The position numbers were made by a program, and so were the translations under genes. From positions 31,316-95,315 of the forward strand of contig NZ_AQVA01000007.1 of the NCBI RefSeq assembly GCF_000372485.1: DNA of 64,000 bases. The letters run 5' to 3'. The stretch is from Oenococcus oeni DSM 20252 = AWRIB129 (lineage in GTDB: Bacteria; Bacillota; Bacilli; Lactobacillales; Lactobacillaceae). Numbering within the stretch: the stretch's first letter is position 1; each line of letters begins with the position of its first letter. Shown in pieces: positions 18,852-26,530 of the stretch. The notes below the pieces were generated by a model. The model had not been told where the DNA came from, did no database searches, and saw nothing but the letters and a program-made list of their open reading frames with translations.

Positions 18852-18867
18852 TGTTTCACGTGGAACA
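18852..18867. promoter_or_regulatory. parS: parS-like site, copy 2 (intergenic)
   Basis: Second exact copy of TGTTTCACGTGGAACA, 7 bp after the SPase-like gene stop and just before its terminator. ParB/Spo0J-type proteins nucleate on such sites near origins. Confidence 0.9.
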
Positions 18868-18871
18868 CTGC

Positions 18872-18905
18872 AAAAAAGAACTGATTATGTTTCAGTTCTT
18901 TTTTT
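18872..18905. terminator. Bidirectional terminator
   Basis: Stem AAAAAAGAACTGA / TCAGTTCTTTTTT with a 7-nt loop. It ends the yidC-lepB group on the plus strand and overlaps the last codons of the convergent FAD-binding gene. Confidence 0.85.
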
Positions 18906-20756
18906 AATCTCATTAATTATCTCTTTAGAAATTATAGCCGCTTCTTTATAAATAATCGTTCTAACTCCTGGACGGGGTATTATTGTTGTAAACCAACTTA
19001 CACCTTCATGAGGAATTCCCGCAGAATAAATTCCTGGTACAACTTGTCCCATTCTATCAATCAGTTGGTAGGTTTTAGGATTAATTTGTGCAGCATTTAG
19101 AATAATTTGTTGTTGGTTCTTTTGATATCTTGTCTTATGATACCAGCCATATTTATTGAGAATTAATCTTAATGGTTGAGTTGCCAGATCATTGTCAACA
19201 CTTGGTAGGCGAGCTTCTATTAGGCTCTTTGCATTAATCATTTCTAATCTTTGACTCTTTGCAAAGAATGATTTATTTCGGGGATCATTTTCAACTTTCA
19301 TTTCTGGTCCAAGAATATTCACAATGTGGCAATCCACCAGAGCTCTTAATTGCTTAATCCTTATTAATGGAGGACCGACACTTAAAAAGTTATTGACAGC
19401 ATTAAATTTTGTCAAGAACTTTTCACTGTCATCAGGAAGAAAAAATTGATTCTCGAATATATCACGAATCAAATTACGAATATCCCGCAATATGTCATAA
19501 GCTCCGGCATAAGGTGCGTCTTTATTTCCTTTGCTGGCGTCTTCAATGTCAAAATCGAGATACTTGATATACCAATTCTTGAAGCTCTGATGAAGATCGG
19601 CTTTGTAAGCAGAATTTAGGATTCTATCCCAGTTCCAAATTTGATTTTTTGGCATATGATACTCTTCAGCAATTTTTTCATAGTTGGATGCTGGATTTCT
19701 TCTTAATTCACGTAGAAAACGGTTTGTCCTTTTGTGAATAATATTACTATAATCAGGGTCTTTGATTAGATTCTCGTAATGTTTATATTGAATTTCTTTA
19801 TCAAAGAGTTTAAAAAAACTGTTGTAATCCAAATTGCCCGTATGATTCTTTAAATTTTTTAAATTATTTTTAGTGAAAAATCTTGGTTTATATTCCTCAC
19901 TTGGACCTTTTTGATTTCTTCCACGCGCATGAAGAGGTAGGCCACTACGAGAACCGGCGAAAATAATCGGTTCCCGACCGCTTGCGATATATTTTAATTG
20001 TTCACCGTCTTGGACAAATTTTCCGCCCCTGTTTTCTGTCAGCATGATCATGTAGTCAAAGAAGGTAAGACCCAAACCACGAATTATGACCGCCTGAGTA
20101 GCTGGGATATCATCGAGATTTGTCTCTGAGGGATTGGCTGGCCCAAAATAAGATAATTTATTCCTTTTGGCAAATTCCGCGAAAGTTCTTTCTTCATCAT
20201 TATATTTATTTTCTCCGTATCCTAGTGCCATGAAAACGAAATCAAACTTCTCTGAAGTACCGGAGAAATCGATTTTGTATTGTTGATTTACTGGAGTAAT
20301 TGCTTTTATTTCTGTTTGTTCATAGGCCAGAGAGGAATTTTTTCCAGTCTGTTTCCTAATGTTTTCAAAGAACCACTGTTGATAGAGTCCGAGTAATCCG
20401 CGTGGAGCGAAATCATTTTCTTTTAAATCTAATTTGTCTAGATAAGTTTTACCAACTGAGCTGCCCTTCAAATATTCTGGTGCGATTTGTTGGATCCATT
20501 CATAAAAACTGGGTCCTTGCCTGATTGGACCGGGATTTTCAATCGAATCGTCAATGAAAAAACTCACCTGACTAACAACTGTATTCGTGATTAAAGAATG
20601 ATTAAGTTTATTCATTGGATTCCATACCTTGCCTCCAATTGGGTAGGGATCGTACATTTTTATTTCTACATTTACCTTTTCTTTTTCTGATCGAGCGACT
20701 AAACGGTCTGCTACCGCGATTCCTCTCGGACCAGCACCAATGATTGCAATTTTCAT
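18885..20756 (-). CDS. FAD/NAD(P)-binding protein
   Basis: Protein of 623 aa. A Rossmann dinucleotide fold opens the chain (MKIAIIGAGPRGIAVADRL) and a second GxG-type element, VIIRGLGLTFFDYMIML, lies near 217-233. RSGLPLHARGRNQKGPSEEYKPRF (about 270) and the C-terminal PGIYSAGIPHEGVSW are typical of the large FAD-NAD(P)-binding family found in lactobacilli. No signal peptide or membrane segment. The substrate is unknown. It stands alone, convergent with the signal peptidase genes. Confidence 0.8.
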   Translation of the reverse strand: MKIAIIGAGPRGIAVADRLVARSEKEKVNVEIKMYDPYPIGGKVWNPMNKLNHSLITNTVVSQVSFFIDDSIENPGPIRQGPSFYEWIQQIAPEYLKGSSVGKTYLDKLDLKENDFAPRGLLGLYQQWFFENIRKQTGKNSSLAYEQTEIKAITPVNQQYKIDFSGTSEKFDFVFMALGYGENKYNDEERTFAEFAKRNKLSYFGPANPSETNLDDIPATQAVIIRGLGLTFFDYMIMLTENRGGKFVQDGEQLKYIASGREPIIFAGSRSGLPLHARGRNQKGPSEEYKPRFFTKNNLKNLKNHTGNLDYNSFFKLFDKEIQYKHYENLIKDPDYSNIIHKRTNRFLRELRRNPASNYEKIAEEYHMPKNQIWNWDRILNSAYKADLHQSFKNWYIKYLDFDIEDASKGNKDAPYAGAYDILRDIRNLIRDIFENQFFLPDDSEKFLTKFNAVNNFLSVGPPLIRIKQLRALVDCHIVNILGPEMKVENDPRNKSFFAKSQRLEMINAKSLIEARLPSVDNDLATQPLRLILNKYGWYHKTRYQKNQQQIILNAAQINPKTYQLIDRMGQVVPGIYSAGIPHEGVSWFTTIIPRPGVRTIIYKEAAIISKEIINEIKKRTET

Positions 20757-20770
20757 AACTTTAATTATAA

Positions 20771-20801
20771 GAAAAAGCCATAGTTTTATTTAACTATGGC
20801 T
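20771..20801 (-). terminator. Terminator after the aldo/keto reductase
   Basis: Minus strand: 10-bp stem AGCCATAGTT / AACTATGGCT with a 6-nt loop, then TTTTTCTT. Confidence 0.85.
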
Positions 20802-20837
20802 ATATTCGTTAATATTTCGCATCTATTCTATTGAAAA

Positions 20838-21731
20838 CTAATTGTTTAAGAAGAGAACGACTTTTTGAAAATTATGCTCATGTGGGTCCGTATGTTGCTT
20901 TCCTTGACCGTCTAAGGCATCCAAAGTTTTATGATCATCATAGTCTAATTGGAAACTAAAAACTTTTTTGTTTGATTCAATATATTTCTGGTGAGTTGAT
21001 TTTGGTAATGGCAGATATCCTTTTTCAAGATTCCAACGAATCAAAATTTGTGCGACATCAACACCGTGCTTATCGGCCAATTTTTTTAATTCCGGATTGT
21101 CCAGTAGATTACCGGTTCCCAATGGAGAATAGGCTTCTGTCAATATATTATGATTTTTATTATAAGTCACCAAATCTTTTTCCTGATCACCAGGATTTAG
21201 AAAAATTTGGTTTACCATTGGGGCGATTTCTGCTGTTTTCATCAATTCGTCAATATGTTTTTCACGAAAGTTTGAAACCCCGATTGCCCGTGTTTTCCCA
21301 TCTTTGTAAATTTTTTCCATTGCCCGCCAGGAATCAGCATTCAATGATTGCCAGTGATCACGATACTCGATTGGCTCAGGCCAATGAATTAAATAGAGAT
21401 CAACATAATCAAGCCCTAAACGAGTAATGGAATCATGGAATCCGCGTAGGGAATTTTCATAATTATCTCTTTGATAATTCCACAGCTTTGTTGTTACGAA
21501 TAAATCTTCTCTTTTTACTCCGGAGTCTTTGATTGCTTGACCTACAGACTCCTCGTTGCCATATGCCGCTGCTGTATCTATATGTCGATAACCGGCCTCT
21601 AAGGCCCATTTTACAGCGTTATAGGCTTCTTCTCCATCAGCTGATTGCCAGGTTCCGAAACCAATAACCGGAATTTGAACATTGTTGTTTAATGTGTAAG
21701 TATCAGTTAATTTATTTGCTTTGATTTCCAT
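20838..21731 (-). CDS. Aldo/keto reductase
   Basis: Protein of 297 aa, a TIM-barrel NADPH-dependent carbonyl reductase. The catalytic tetrad is complete: Asp52 and Tyr57 in HIDTAAAYGNE, Lys82 in TTKLWN, His116 in YLIHWPEP. The signature for coenzyme binding, LPLPKSTHQKYI, is near 255. Slightly longer N-terminus than the common 275-280 aa form. Substrate is not evident; 2,5-diketo-gluconate or methylglyoxal reductase-type enzymes are closest in look. Single gene. Confidence 0.92.
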   Translation of the reverse strand: MEIKANKLTDTYTLNNNVQIPVIGFGTWQSADGEEAYNAVKWALEAGYRHIDTAAAYGNEESVGQAIKDSGVKREDLFVTTKLWNYQRDNYENSLRGFHDSITRLGLDYVDLYLIHWPEPIEYRDHWQSLNADSWRAMEKIYKDGKTRAIGVSNFREKHIDELMKTAEIAPMVNQIFLNPGDQEKDLVTYNKNHNILTEAYSPLGTGNLLDNPELKKLADKHGVDVAQILIRWNLEKGYLPLPKSTHQKYIESNKKVFSFQLDYDDHKTLDALDGQGKQHTDPHEHNFQKVVLFLNN

Positions 21732-21876
21732 TTAAAACCTTTCTTAATCCAGAAGATCTGGATTCAATCATTGTTTTATTATCAAACAGCGATGAGTTTA
21801 TTCAGGCAATGAATAATGAGCTCGCTTTTTTCTCTATGTTACTAATTATATAGAAGTAGAGAGTAAACTATTATTT

Positions 21877-22254
21877 ATGAATGTTTACGATGCTTTAAAA
21901 ATACGTTTCGTTAAGATTGATAAAGACCAAACGATTTTGGAAATTCCTATTACTGATGCGATTTTACAGCCGGCGGGGATTATTCATGGCGGTATCAATG
22001 CCTTTATGGCCGAAGCAACTGCTTCGATTGCGGCAAAAGAGAACGTTAGTGAAGATAAAACGGTGTTGGGACTTTCTGTTAATACAAACCAAATACGTTC
22101 GGTTAGTCTGAAAACAGGGAATGCTTTACAGGCAGTTGCGATTCCTGAACATCGGGGCCGAACAACACAAGTTTGGTCTGTTAAAACTTACGTTGATGGA
22201 ATCGGTAAAGCAACAACGGTTTCTACTGTGACTTTATATATCAAAGACAAATAA
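21877..22254 (+). CDS. Hotdog-fold thioesterase, PaaI/MenI-like
   Basis: Protein of 125 aa with the PaaI-type motif LQPAGIIHGGINAFMAEATASIAA (in part, about 29-50), where the HGG turn and the following Glu (about 46) are the usual catalytic elements. Acts on acyl-CoA thioesters. The stop is 2 bp before the start of a UbiA-like membrane protein, so the two are coupled; hotdog thioesterases of this type include DHNA-CoA hydrolase in menaquinone synthesis, which would fit that partner. That role is an inference from context only. Confidence 0.82.
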   Translation: MNVYDALKIRFVKIDKDQTILEIPITDAILQPAGIIHGGINAFMAEATASIAAKENVSEDKTVLGLSVNTNQIRSVSLKTGNALQAVAIPEHRGRTTQVWSVKTYVDGIGKATTVSTVTLYIKDK

Positions 22255-22256
22255 TA

Positions 22257-22889
22257 ATGAAAAAAAATCTGTTTGAAATAAAATTAATGATTCCGCCAAT
22301 CATTCTTGCTTTATTGATCGTTCAGTTTAACTTTCAAAAAATTAATTGGTTTGTTTCCAGTACTATTATATTAATTTATCTGATATTATCTTTTCTCTTT
22401 TCTTTTTTTGAACATTTTGAATATACAAGACTAAGCGCTGTGTTTTATGCCTTGATTTTTGGTTATTTCTTACCTTTAATCATTTTTTATTCTAATTATA
22501 GGAAAAGTCCTTTTGAATTTTATTTATTAATGTTTTTATCTTTGTTACCGGTTGTTATTTCGATTTACGATTATCAGTTGGCTATAATAATTTCAAATAA
22601 TAAAGAAAACAGAGATAGTGATTCAAGAGGTTTACGCAGGGACCTTATTTTTTTCTCAAGTGATTATGGAGTTACTTTTTTTGCTGTTGCTGGAGCAATT
22701 TTATTTGGTTTTCTTCCTTGGACATCCTTTTTAATTTTCTTCTCTTTGTTTTCGGTCTTTAATAATATTCTAAAATTCGTCGCTCGGCCCTTTCTTAAAT
22801 CAACAGCAATTTTGGCTCTTCAAAATTATTTCATAATTTCTTTTTCATTGATAATCGGAATTCTTCTTGGAATTATTATTAAAGTATGA
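22257..22889 (+). CDS. UbiA/MenA-like membrane protein, N-terminally shortened
   Basis: Protein of 210 aa with about seven membrane segments. The stretch IIISNNKENRDSDSRGLRRD (about 111-130) resembles the second Asp-rich motif of UbiA prenyltransferases, and the following segments line up by eye with the MenA-like protein at 38881-39795 (its LLLANNICDEEEDKTLKRHT). The first Asp-rich motif (NDxxD) and the segments before it are absent, so it starts about 90 residues late relative to that paralogue. Whether it is active is unclear. It is translationally linked to the thioesterase upstream. Confidence 0.55.
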   Translation: MKKNLFEIKLMIPPIILALLIVQFNFQKINWFVSSTIILIYLILSFLFSFFEHFEYTRLSAVFYALIFGYFLPLIIFYSNYRKSPFEFYLLMFLSLLPVVISIYDYQLAIIISNNKENRDSDSRGLRRDLIFFSSDYGVTFFAVAGAILFGFLPWTSFLIFFSLFSVFNNILKFVARPFLKSTAILALQNYFIISFSLIIGILLGIIIKV

Positions 22890-22948
22890 TCCAAATTTTT
22901 GTATGTTTTTGTTTTTAAACTATAATTATTGTCTACATCGAGGTAGTT

Positions 22949-23479
22949 ATGGATGAACACGTCAATTACGAAAACACAGTTGAAAAATTAAAAGAAAGAA
23001 AAATCGAATTATCAGATATCGCTGAAATTACCTATTACTTTCAGTTAAAGTATTTGCCGGGCCTCACAAAAGAAATTGCTTTGCATTCGGTTAAAAGGGT
23101 TCTTCAAAAACGAGAAGTTCAGCACGTTGTTTGGGTCGCGCTGGAACTTGATCGTTTGACAGAAGAGGATAAACTAAAAGAACCAATTAATGGTGTTATT
23201 AAAGAGGATTTTGGTCTTTTTGGTGTTGATGAACTGCTGGGAAATGCGATTGCAGCCTCATTTGGATCGATTGGCTTTACTGGATATGGATATGTTGACA
23301 ACGTTAAGCCAGGGATTATCGGCAAGCTGGATCGTTTGGGTAAAACCAATGATCACATAACAACTACTTTTGCCGACGATATTATTGGTGGAATTGCGGC
23401 TGCAGCTGGATCAAGGCTGGCTCAAAGATACCCAAACGGCTTTGTTGATTCAATTGAATCTGATGATGAAATTGAATAA
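22949..23479 (+). CDS. pgpA: Phosphatidylglycerophosphatase A family protein (YutG-like)
   Basis: Protein of 176 aa. The PgpA domain is plain: DFGLFGVDELLGNAIAASFGSIGFTGYGYVDNVKPGI (in parts, residues about 89-125) and a later THADD-like TTFADDIIGGIAAAAGSRLA. It is predicted to dephosphorylate phosphatidylglycerophosphate to phosphatidylglycerol, a membrane phospholipid and lipoteichoic acid precursor. The Gram-positive YutG type, as here, lacks strong membrane segments and carries an N-terminal helical extension. Some annotations treat YutG as of uncertain function. Confidence 0.85.
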   Translation: MDEHVNYENTVEKLKERKIELSDIAEITYYFQLKYLPGLTKEIALHSVKRVLQKREVQHVVWVALELDRLTEEDKLKEPINGVIKEDFGLFGVDELLGNAIAASFGSIGFTGYGYVDNVKPGIIGKLDRLGKTNDHITTTFADDIIGGIAAAAGSRLAQRYPNGFVDSIESDDEIE

Positions 23480-23936
23480 TAAGTATCTGTTTGTGATAAC
23501 TAGATAATTTCTATTCTAAGAAATGTAATTTTGTTATTATTATCGAACTTGTAAGAATCAAATCCTTGCAAAACAAAGGGGACTTATCTTATTTTTTTCC
23601 AGCAACAGATCATTAAACTGATATTTATTTTATTAATATTATCTAAATCCTTAAATCATTAAGTGATTCGACCGTTTAGGAATTTTTTTAATCTTTGCCA
23701 AAGTTGGAACAGAATTATCATGTTCGACATTTGAGACTTTAGGAAAAAAGAGTAATCTATCACAATATTATAGGAATTTGCGTCGAAATGAATTGATAAC
23801 AATCAGACGGGAGGCTTGCATAACGATTTGAGTTTACGTTCCAAGGAATTGAATAGAAAATTTCCTAAACTGATTGACACGATTTTCAAAATTCAGGTAA
23901 ATACCTAATTTATTTTTTTATAATTTTATATCGTTT

Positions 23937-23967
23937 TTGGCCAACAGATAAATATGAAATTGGCCAA
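23937..23967. promoter_or_regulatory. Twin TTGGCCAA palindromes upstream of marR
   Basis: Two perfect 8-bp palindromes (23937-23944 and 23960-23967), centres 23 bp apart, ending 15 bp before the -35 box. Placement suggests an operator, perhaps for the MarR protein itself. Confidence 0.4.
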
Positions 23968-23981
23968 TATAATAACTGTTT

Positions 23982-24010
23982 TTGAAAGGAAAAGTTTATG
24001 TTAGTATAAT
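23982..24010 (+). promoter_or_regulatory. Promoter of the marR-MFS operon
   Basis: -35 TTGAAA (23982-23987), 17-bp spacer, perfect -10 TATAAT (24005-24010). A GCTAGCTAG palindrome follows directly and could be an operator at the transcription start. Confidence 0.75.
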
Positions 24011-24045
24011 AATCGTTAGCTAGCTAGTGTTTTAGGAGAATTAAA

Positions 24046-24462
24046 TTGTCACGTGATTTAGGAAGACTACTCAAAATTGCATCAAATCAAATGTCGACAA
24101 GGTTTGATATTTTTGCAAAAAAATATGATTTAACCGGAACCCAAATGACGATTATCGATTATCTTTCGCGCAATAAAAATAAAGAAGTTTTACAAAGAGA
24201 TTTGGAAAGCGAGTTCAGTATCAAGAGTTCGACTGCTACTGTTTTATTGCAACGAATGGAGATAAAAAAACTCTTATATCGAAAAGTAAGCGGCAAGGAC
24301 TCTCGACAAAAATGTCTTAAATTAACTAAAAAAGCAAACAAATTGGAAACAATCATTTTAAGTTATATGGATTCCGATCAATCACAAATGACTTCCGGGC
24401 TAAACAAAGAAGAAGTTGTTTTTCTTGAGAAAATTTTGAAACGGATGATTGAATCGGATTGA
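24046..24462 (+). CDS. MarR family transcriptional regulator
   Basis: Protein of 138 aa started by TTG at 24046, supported by an AGGAGA site 7 bp upstream. Winged-helix pattern: LTGTQMTIIDYLSRN (helix 1-2), QRDLESEFSIKSSTATVLLQRMEIKKLL (recognition helix, in part) and the wing YRKVSGKDSRQKCLKLT. Such proteins repress neighbouring efflux genes until a phenolic or drug ligand binds. It lies 24 bp before the MFS exporter. Confidence 0.9.
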   Translation: MSRDLGRLLKIASNQMSTRFDIFAKKYDLTGTQMTIIDYLSRNKNKEVLQRDLESEFSIKSSTATVLLQRMEIKKLLYRKVSGKDSRQKCLKLTKKANKLETIILSYMDSDQSQMTSGLNKEEVVFLEKILKRMIESD

Positions 24463-24486
24463 AAGATTTAAAAAAGGATAGATTGT

Positions 24487-25902
24487 ATGAAGGAAAACGA
24501 AGAAGGAATTTCAAAAAAATTATTAGCAAGTATTTTAGCGATCGGAATTATGTCTTTTTGCGGTGTGGTTGTGGAAACGGCCATGAATATTACTTTTCCA
24601 ACATTAATTAAGGAGTTTAATGTTTCAACGGCAACGGTTCAATGGATGACGACAATTTATCTTTTAGTTGTCGCGATTATCATGCCATTGTCAGCTTTTT
24701 TTAAAAAAAGATTTAAAGTCAGATCACTTTTTGTGATGGCTAATTTACTATTTATTTTCGGTGTTTTTTTGGATGCAATTGCCCCGAATTTTCTATTTTT
24801 ATTATTAGGGCGTTTCATTCAGGGTATCGGTACCGGAATTGCTTTGCCTTTAATGTTTAATATTATTTTAGAGCAGGTTCCTTCAAATAAAATTGGAATG
24901 ATGATAGGGATTGGAACCTTGATTACAGCAATCGCTCCAGCGATTGGGCCAACATTTGGCGGCATCGTGGTCGCTACGATCGGTTGGCGTTTCATTTTTA
25001 TCTTCCTTTTGCCAATTTTGTTTGTTTCTCTGATACTTGGATTGATAACAATCAGACAAGTTTCTTCAATTGAAAGGGATAGCTTTGATTTTTTAAGTTT
25101 TTTCGGAATTGTTCTTCTTTTCGGTGGTTTTATTATTGGTTTCAGTAATGTTGGTACAAGTAAGTTATTTGGTTTAGCTGTTTTAGGAGCCTGGTTGGTT
25201 GGCTTTCTTGGTTTTGGCCTATTATTTTGGCGCTCTAAAAATATTTCTCAACCATTAATTAATTTTGATGTTTTTAGAAATCTTAATTTCACCGGACATG
25301 CCATTTCTTTGTTTCTTTTGCAATTAATCTCTTTAGGCTTAGCTTTGATTTTGCCTAATTATATTCAAGTCGTAAATGGGAAGTCAGCCTTTATTTCTGG
25401 ATTGATTTTATTTCCTGCGGCTGCCTTAGGGGCCGTTTTAGCTCCCTTGGGAGGCAAAATATTGGATAATTTTGGCGCCAAAAAACCGTTAATGTTTGGA
25501 GCCTTTTTAACATTTGTTTCTTCGCTTTTATTTCTAATCTTCAGCTTCCATTTGACTGATAATTTAATTCTTTTCATTTACATCTTTTATATGGCCAGTG
25601 TCGGTTTGACACTTGGTAATCTGATCAGTAACGGTTTAAAACAATTACCAAATAAATTAAATGCTGACGGCAATGCTATTTTGAATACTTTACAGCAGTT
25701 TGCCGGAGCTGTCGGAACATCTATTGTCGCTGCGATTATCACTTTTAGCCAAGACAAAGTCGATTCGAGTAAAAAAATATCGACAGCATTAGGATCTAAA
25801 AATGCTTTACTTTTTCTATTAATACTTGCTTTTATTGAATTTGCGATCATAACAAAAGTGGTTTGCTTTAACAAAAAACAGTATAAATCGTTGGGCAATT
25901 AA
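24487..25902 (+). CDS. MFS multidrug exporter, DHA2 (14-segment) type
   Basis: Protein of 471 aa with about 14 hydrophobic segments. Motifs of the DHA2 subfamily are present: MNITFPTLIKEFNVSTATVQWMTTIYLL (in part) in segment 1-2, RFIQGIGTGIALPLMFNII in segment 4, and the antiporter motif GIGTLITAIAPAIGPTFGG (about 139-157). It probably exports drugs or toxic compounds in exchange for protons. Second gene of the marR operon, start with a short AAGGA site. Confidence 0.9.
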   Translation: MKENEEGISKKLLASILAIGIMSFCGVVVETAMNITFPTLIKEFNVSTATVQWMTTIYLLVVAIIMPLSAFFKKRFKVRSLFVMANLLFIFGVFLDAIAPNFLFLLLGRFIQGIGTGIALPLMFNIILEQVPSNKIGMMIGIGTLITAIAPAIGPTFGGIVVATIGWRFIFIFLLPILFVSLILGLITIRQVSSIERDSFDFLSFFGIVLLFGGFIIGFSNVGTSKLFGLAVLGAWLVGFLGFGLLFWRSKNISQPLINFDVFRNLNFTGHAISLFLLQLISLGLALILPNYIQVVNGKSAFISGLILFPAAALGAVLAPLGGKILDNFGAKKPLMFGAFLTFVSSLLFLIFSFHLTDNLILFIYIFYMASVGLTLGNLISNGLKQLPNKLNADGNAILNTLQQFAGAVGTSIVAAIITFSQDKVDSSKKISTALGSKNALLFLLILAFIEFAIITKVVCFNKKQYKSLGN

Positions 25903-25951
25903 TAGTTTTTGCCTTTAATCTGATTGTGAAGGTCGTTTAGTTTATACAGGT

Positions 25952-25972
25952 ATACAAAAAATTTTGTTGTAT
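25952..25972. promoter_or_regulatory. OhrR-like palindromic operator before the OsmC gene
   Basis: Near-perfect 21-bp inverted repeat with outer half-sites ATACAA and TTGTAT and an A/T centre. Its form resembles known OhrR operators (TACAA-AT-rich-TTGTA). It lies 3 bp upstream of the -35 box. Confidence 0.5.
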
Positions 25973-25975
25973 GCG

Positions 25976-26005
25976 TTTACATTTAATCGTGAAACGAAGT
26001 ACAAT
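25976..26005 (+). promoter_or_regulatory. Promoter of the OsmC gene
   Basis: -35 TTTACA (25976-25981), 18-bp spacer, -10 TACAAT (26000-26005). Confidence 0.55.
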
Positions 26006-26059
26006 TAACTTATTAATAATAAGTAAAGTTTGAAGGACCGACATGTCGGAGGTGACATT

Positions 26060-26479
26060 ATGCAAAAAATTTATGCAGCAACCATGATTAATACTGGTGG
26101 ACGTTCAGGGGAATCACATTCTCCGAACCACTCGTTTGAATTGAATATTGAACAACCAGGAAGCAAAGTATCAGGAACAAATCCTGAAGAACTATTTGCG
26201 GCAGGTTATAGCGCATGTTTTAATAGCGCTTTGGACTATATCAAAAAAAGCGATGGAATAAACGGATCATCAACAGTCAAGGTTAGGGTTTCTCTTTACA
26301 ATCAAAGTCAAAACGAGATACCGGATGTTGTTTTGGGCGTTGAAATTAAAGGAGTAATAGAGGGGATTTCTTTAGATAAGGCACAAGCTCTATTAAATAA
26401 AGCCCACGAAACTTGTCCTTATTCGCGGGCTGTTAAGGGTAATATCGAAGTCAGCGTTGAGGCTGTAGATCAGATATAA
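26060..26479 (+). CDS. OsmC/Ohr family organic hydroperoxide reductase
   Basis: Protein of 139 aa from the ATG at 26060, chosen because a strong GGAGGTGA site lies just upstream; a longer frame would swallow that site. The two redox cysteines are in SACFNSAL (about 51-54) and ETCPYSRA (about 115-120), as in Ohr proteins, which reduce organic hydroperoxides with dihydrolipoamide. GSKVSGTNPEELFAAGYSAC is a typical lead-in. A 12-bp palindrome CCGACATGTCGG overlaps the ribosome site. Confidence 0.92.
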   Translation: MQKIYAATMINTGGRSGESHSPNHSFELNIEQPGSKVSGTNPEELFAAGYSACFNSALDYIKKSDGINGSSTVKVRVSLYNQSQNEIPDVVLGVEIKGVIEGISLDKAQALLNKAHETCPYSRAVKGNIEVSVEAVDQI

Positions 26480-26498
26480 ATTCTTCTTTTGATTTCGT

Positions 26499-26530
26499 AA
26501 GACAGGCTGCGACCTGTCTTTTTATTTTTT
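26499..26530. terminator. Terminator after the OsmC gene
   Basis: Stem AAGACAGG / CCTGTCTT with a 6-nt loop and a T-rich tail on the plus strand; it also overlaps the end of the convergent acyltransferase gene. Confidence 0.85.

Larger units (their letters stand above)
23480..24045. other. 566-bp gap with a possible decayed regulator and the marR control region
   Basis: No intact gene. On the plus strand, 23697-23908 reads in two frames as a degenerate peptide: a part with SNLSQYYRNLRRNELITIRR, reminiscent of a winged-helix recognition region (ArsR-like), a stop, then a frame change into RSKELNRKFPKLIDTIF. This may be a dead regulator fragment, but the likeness is weak. The right end holds the marR promoter and two TTGGCCAA palindromes. 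Confidence 0.3.
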
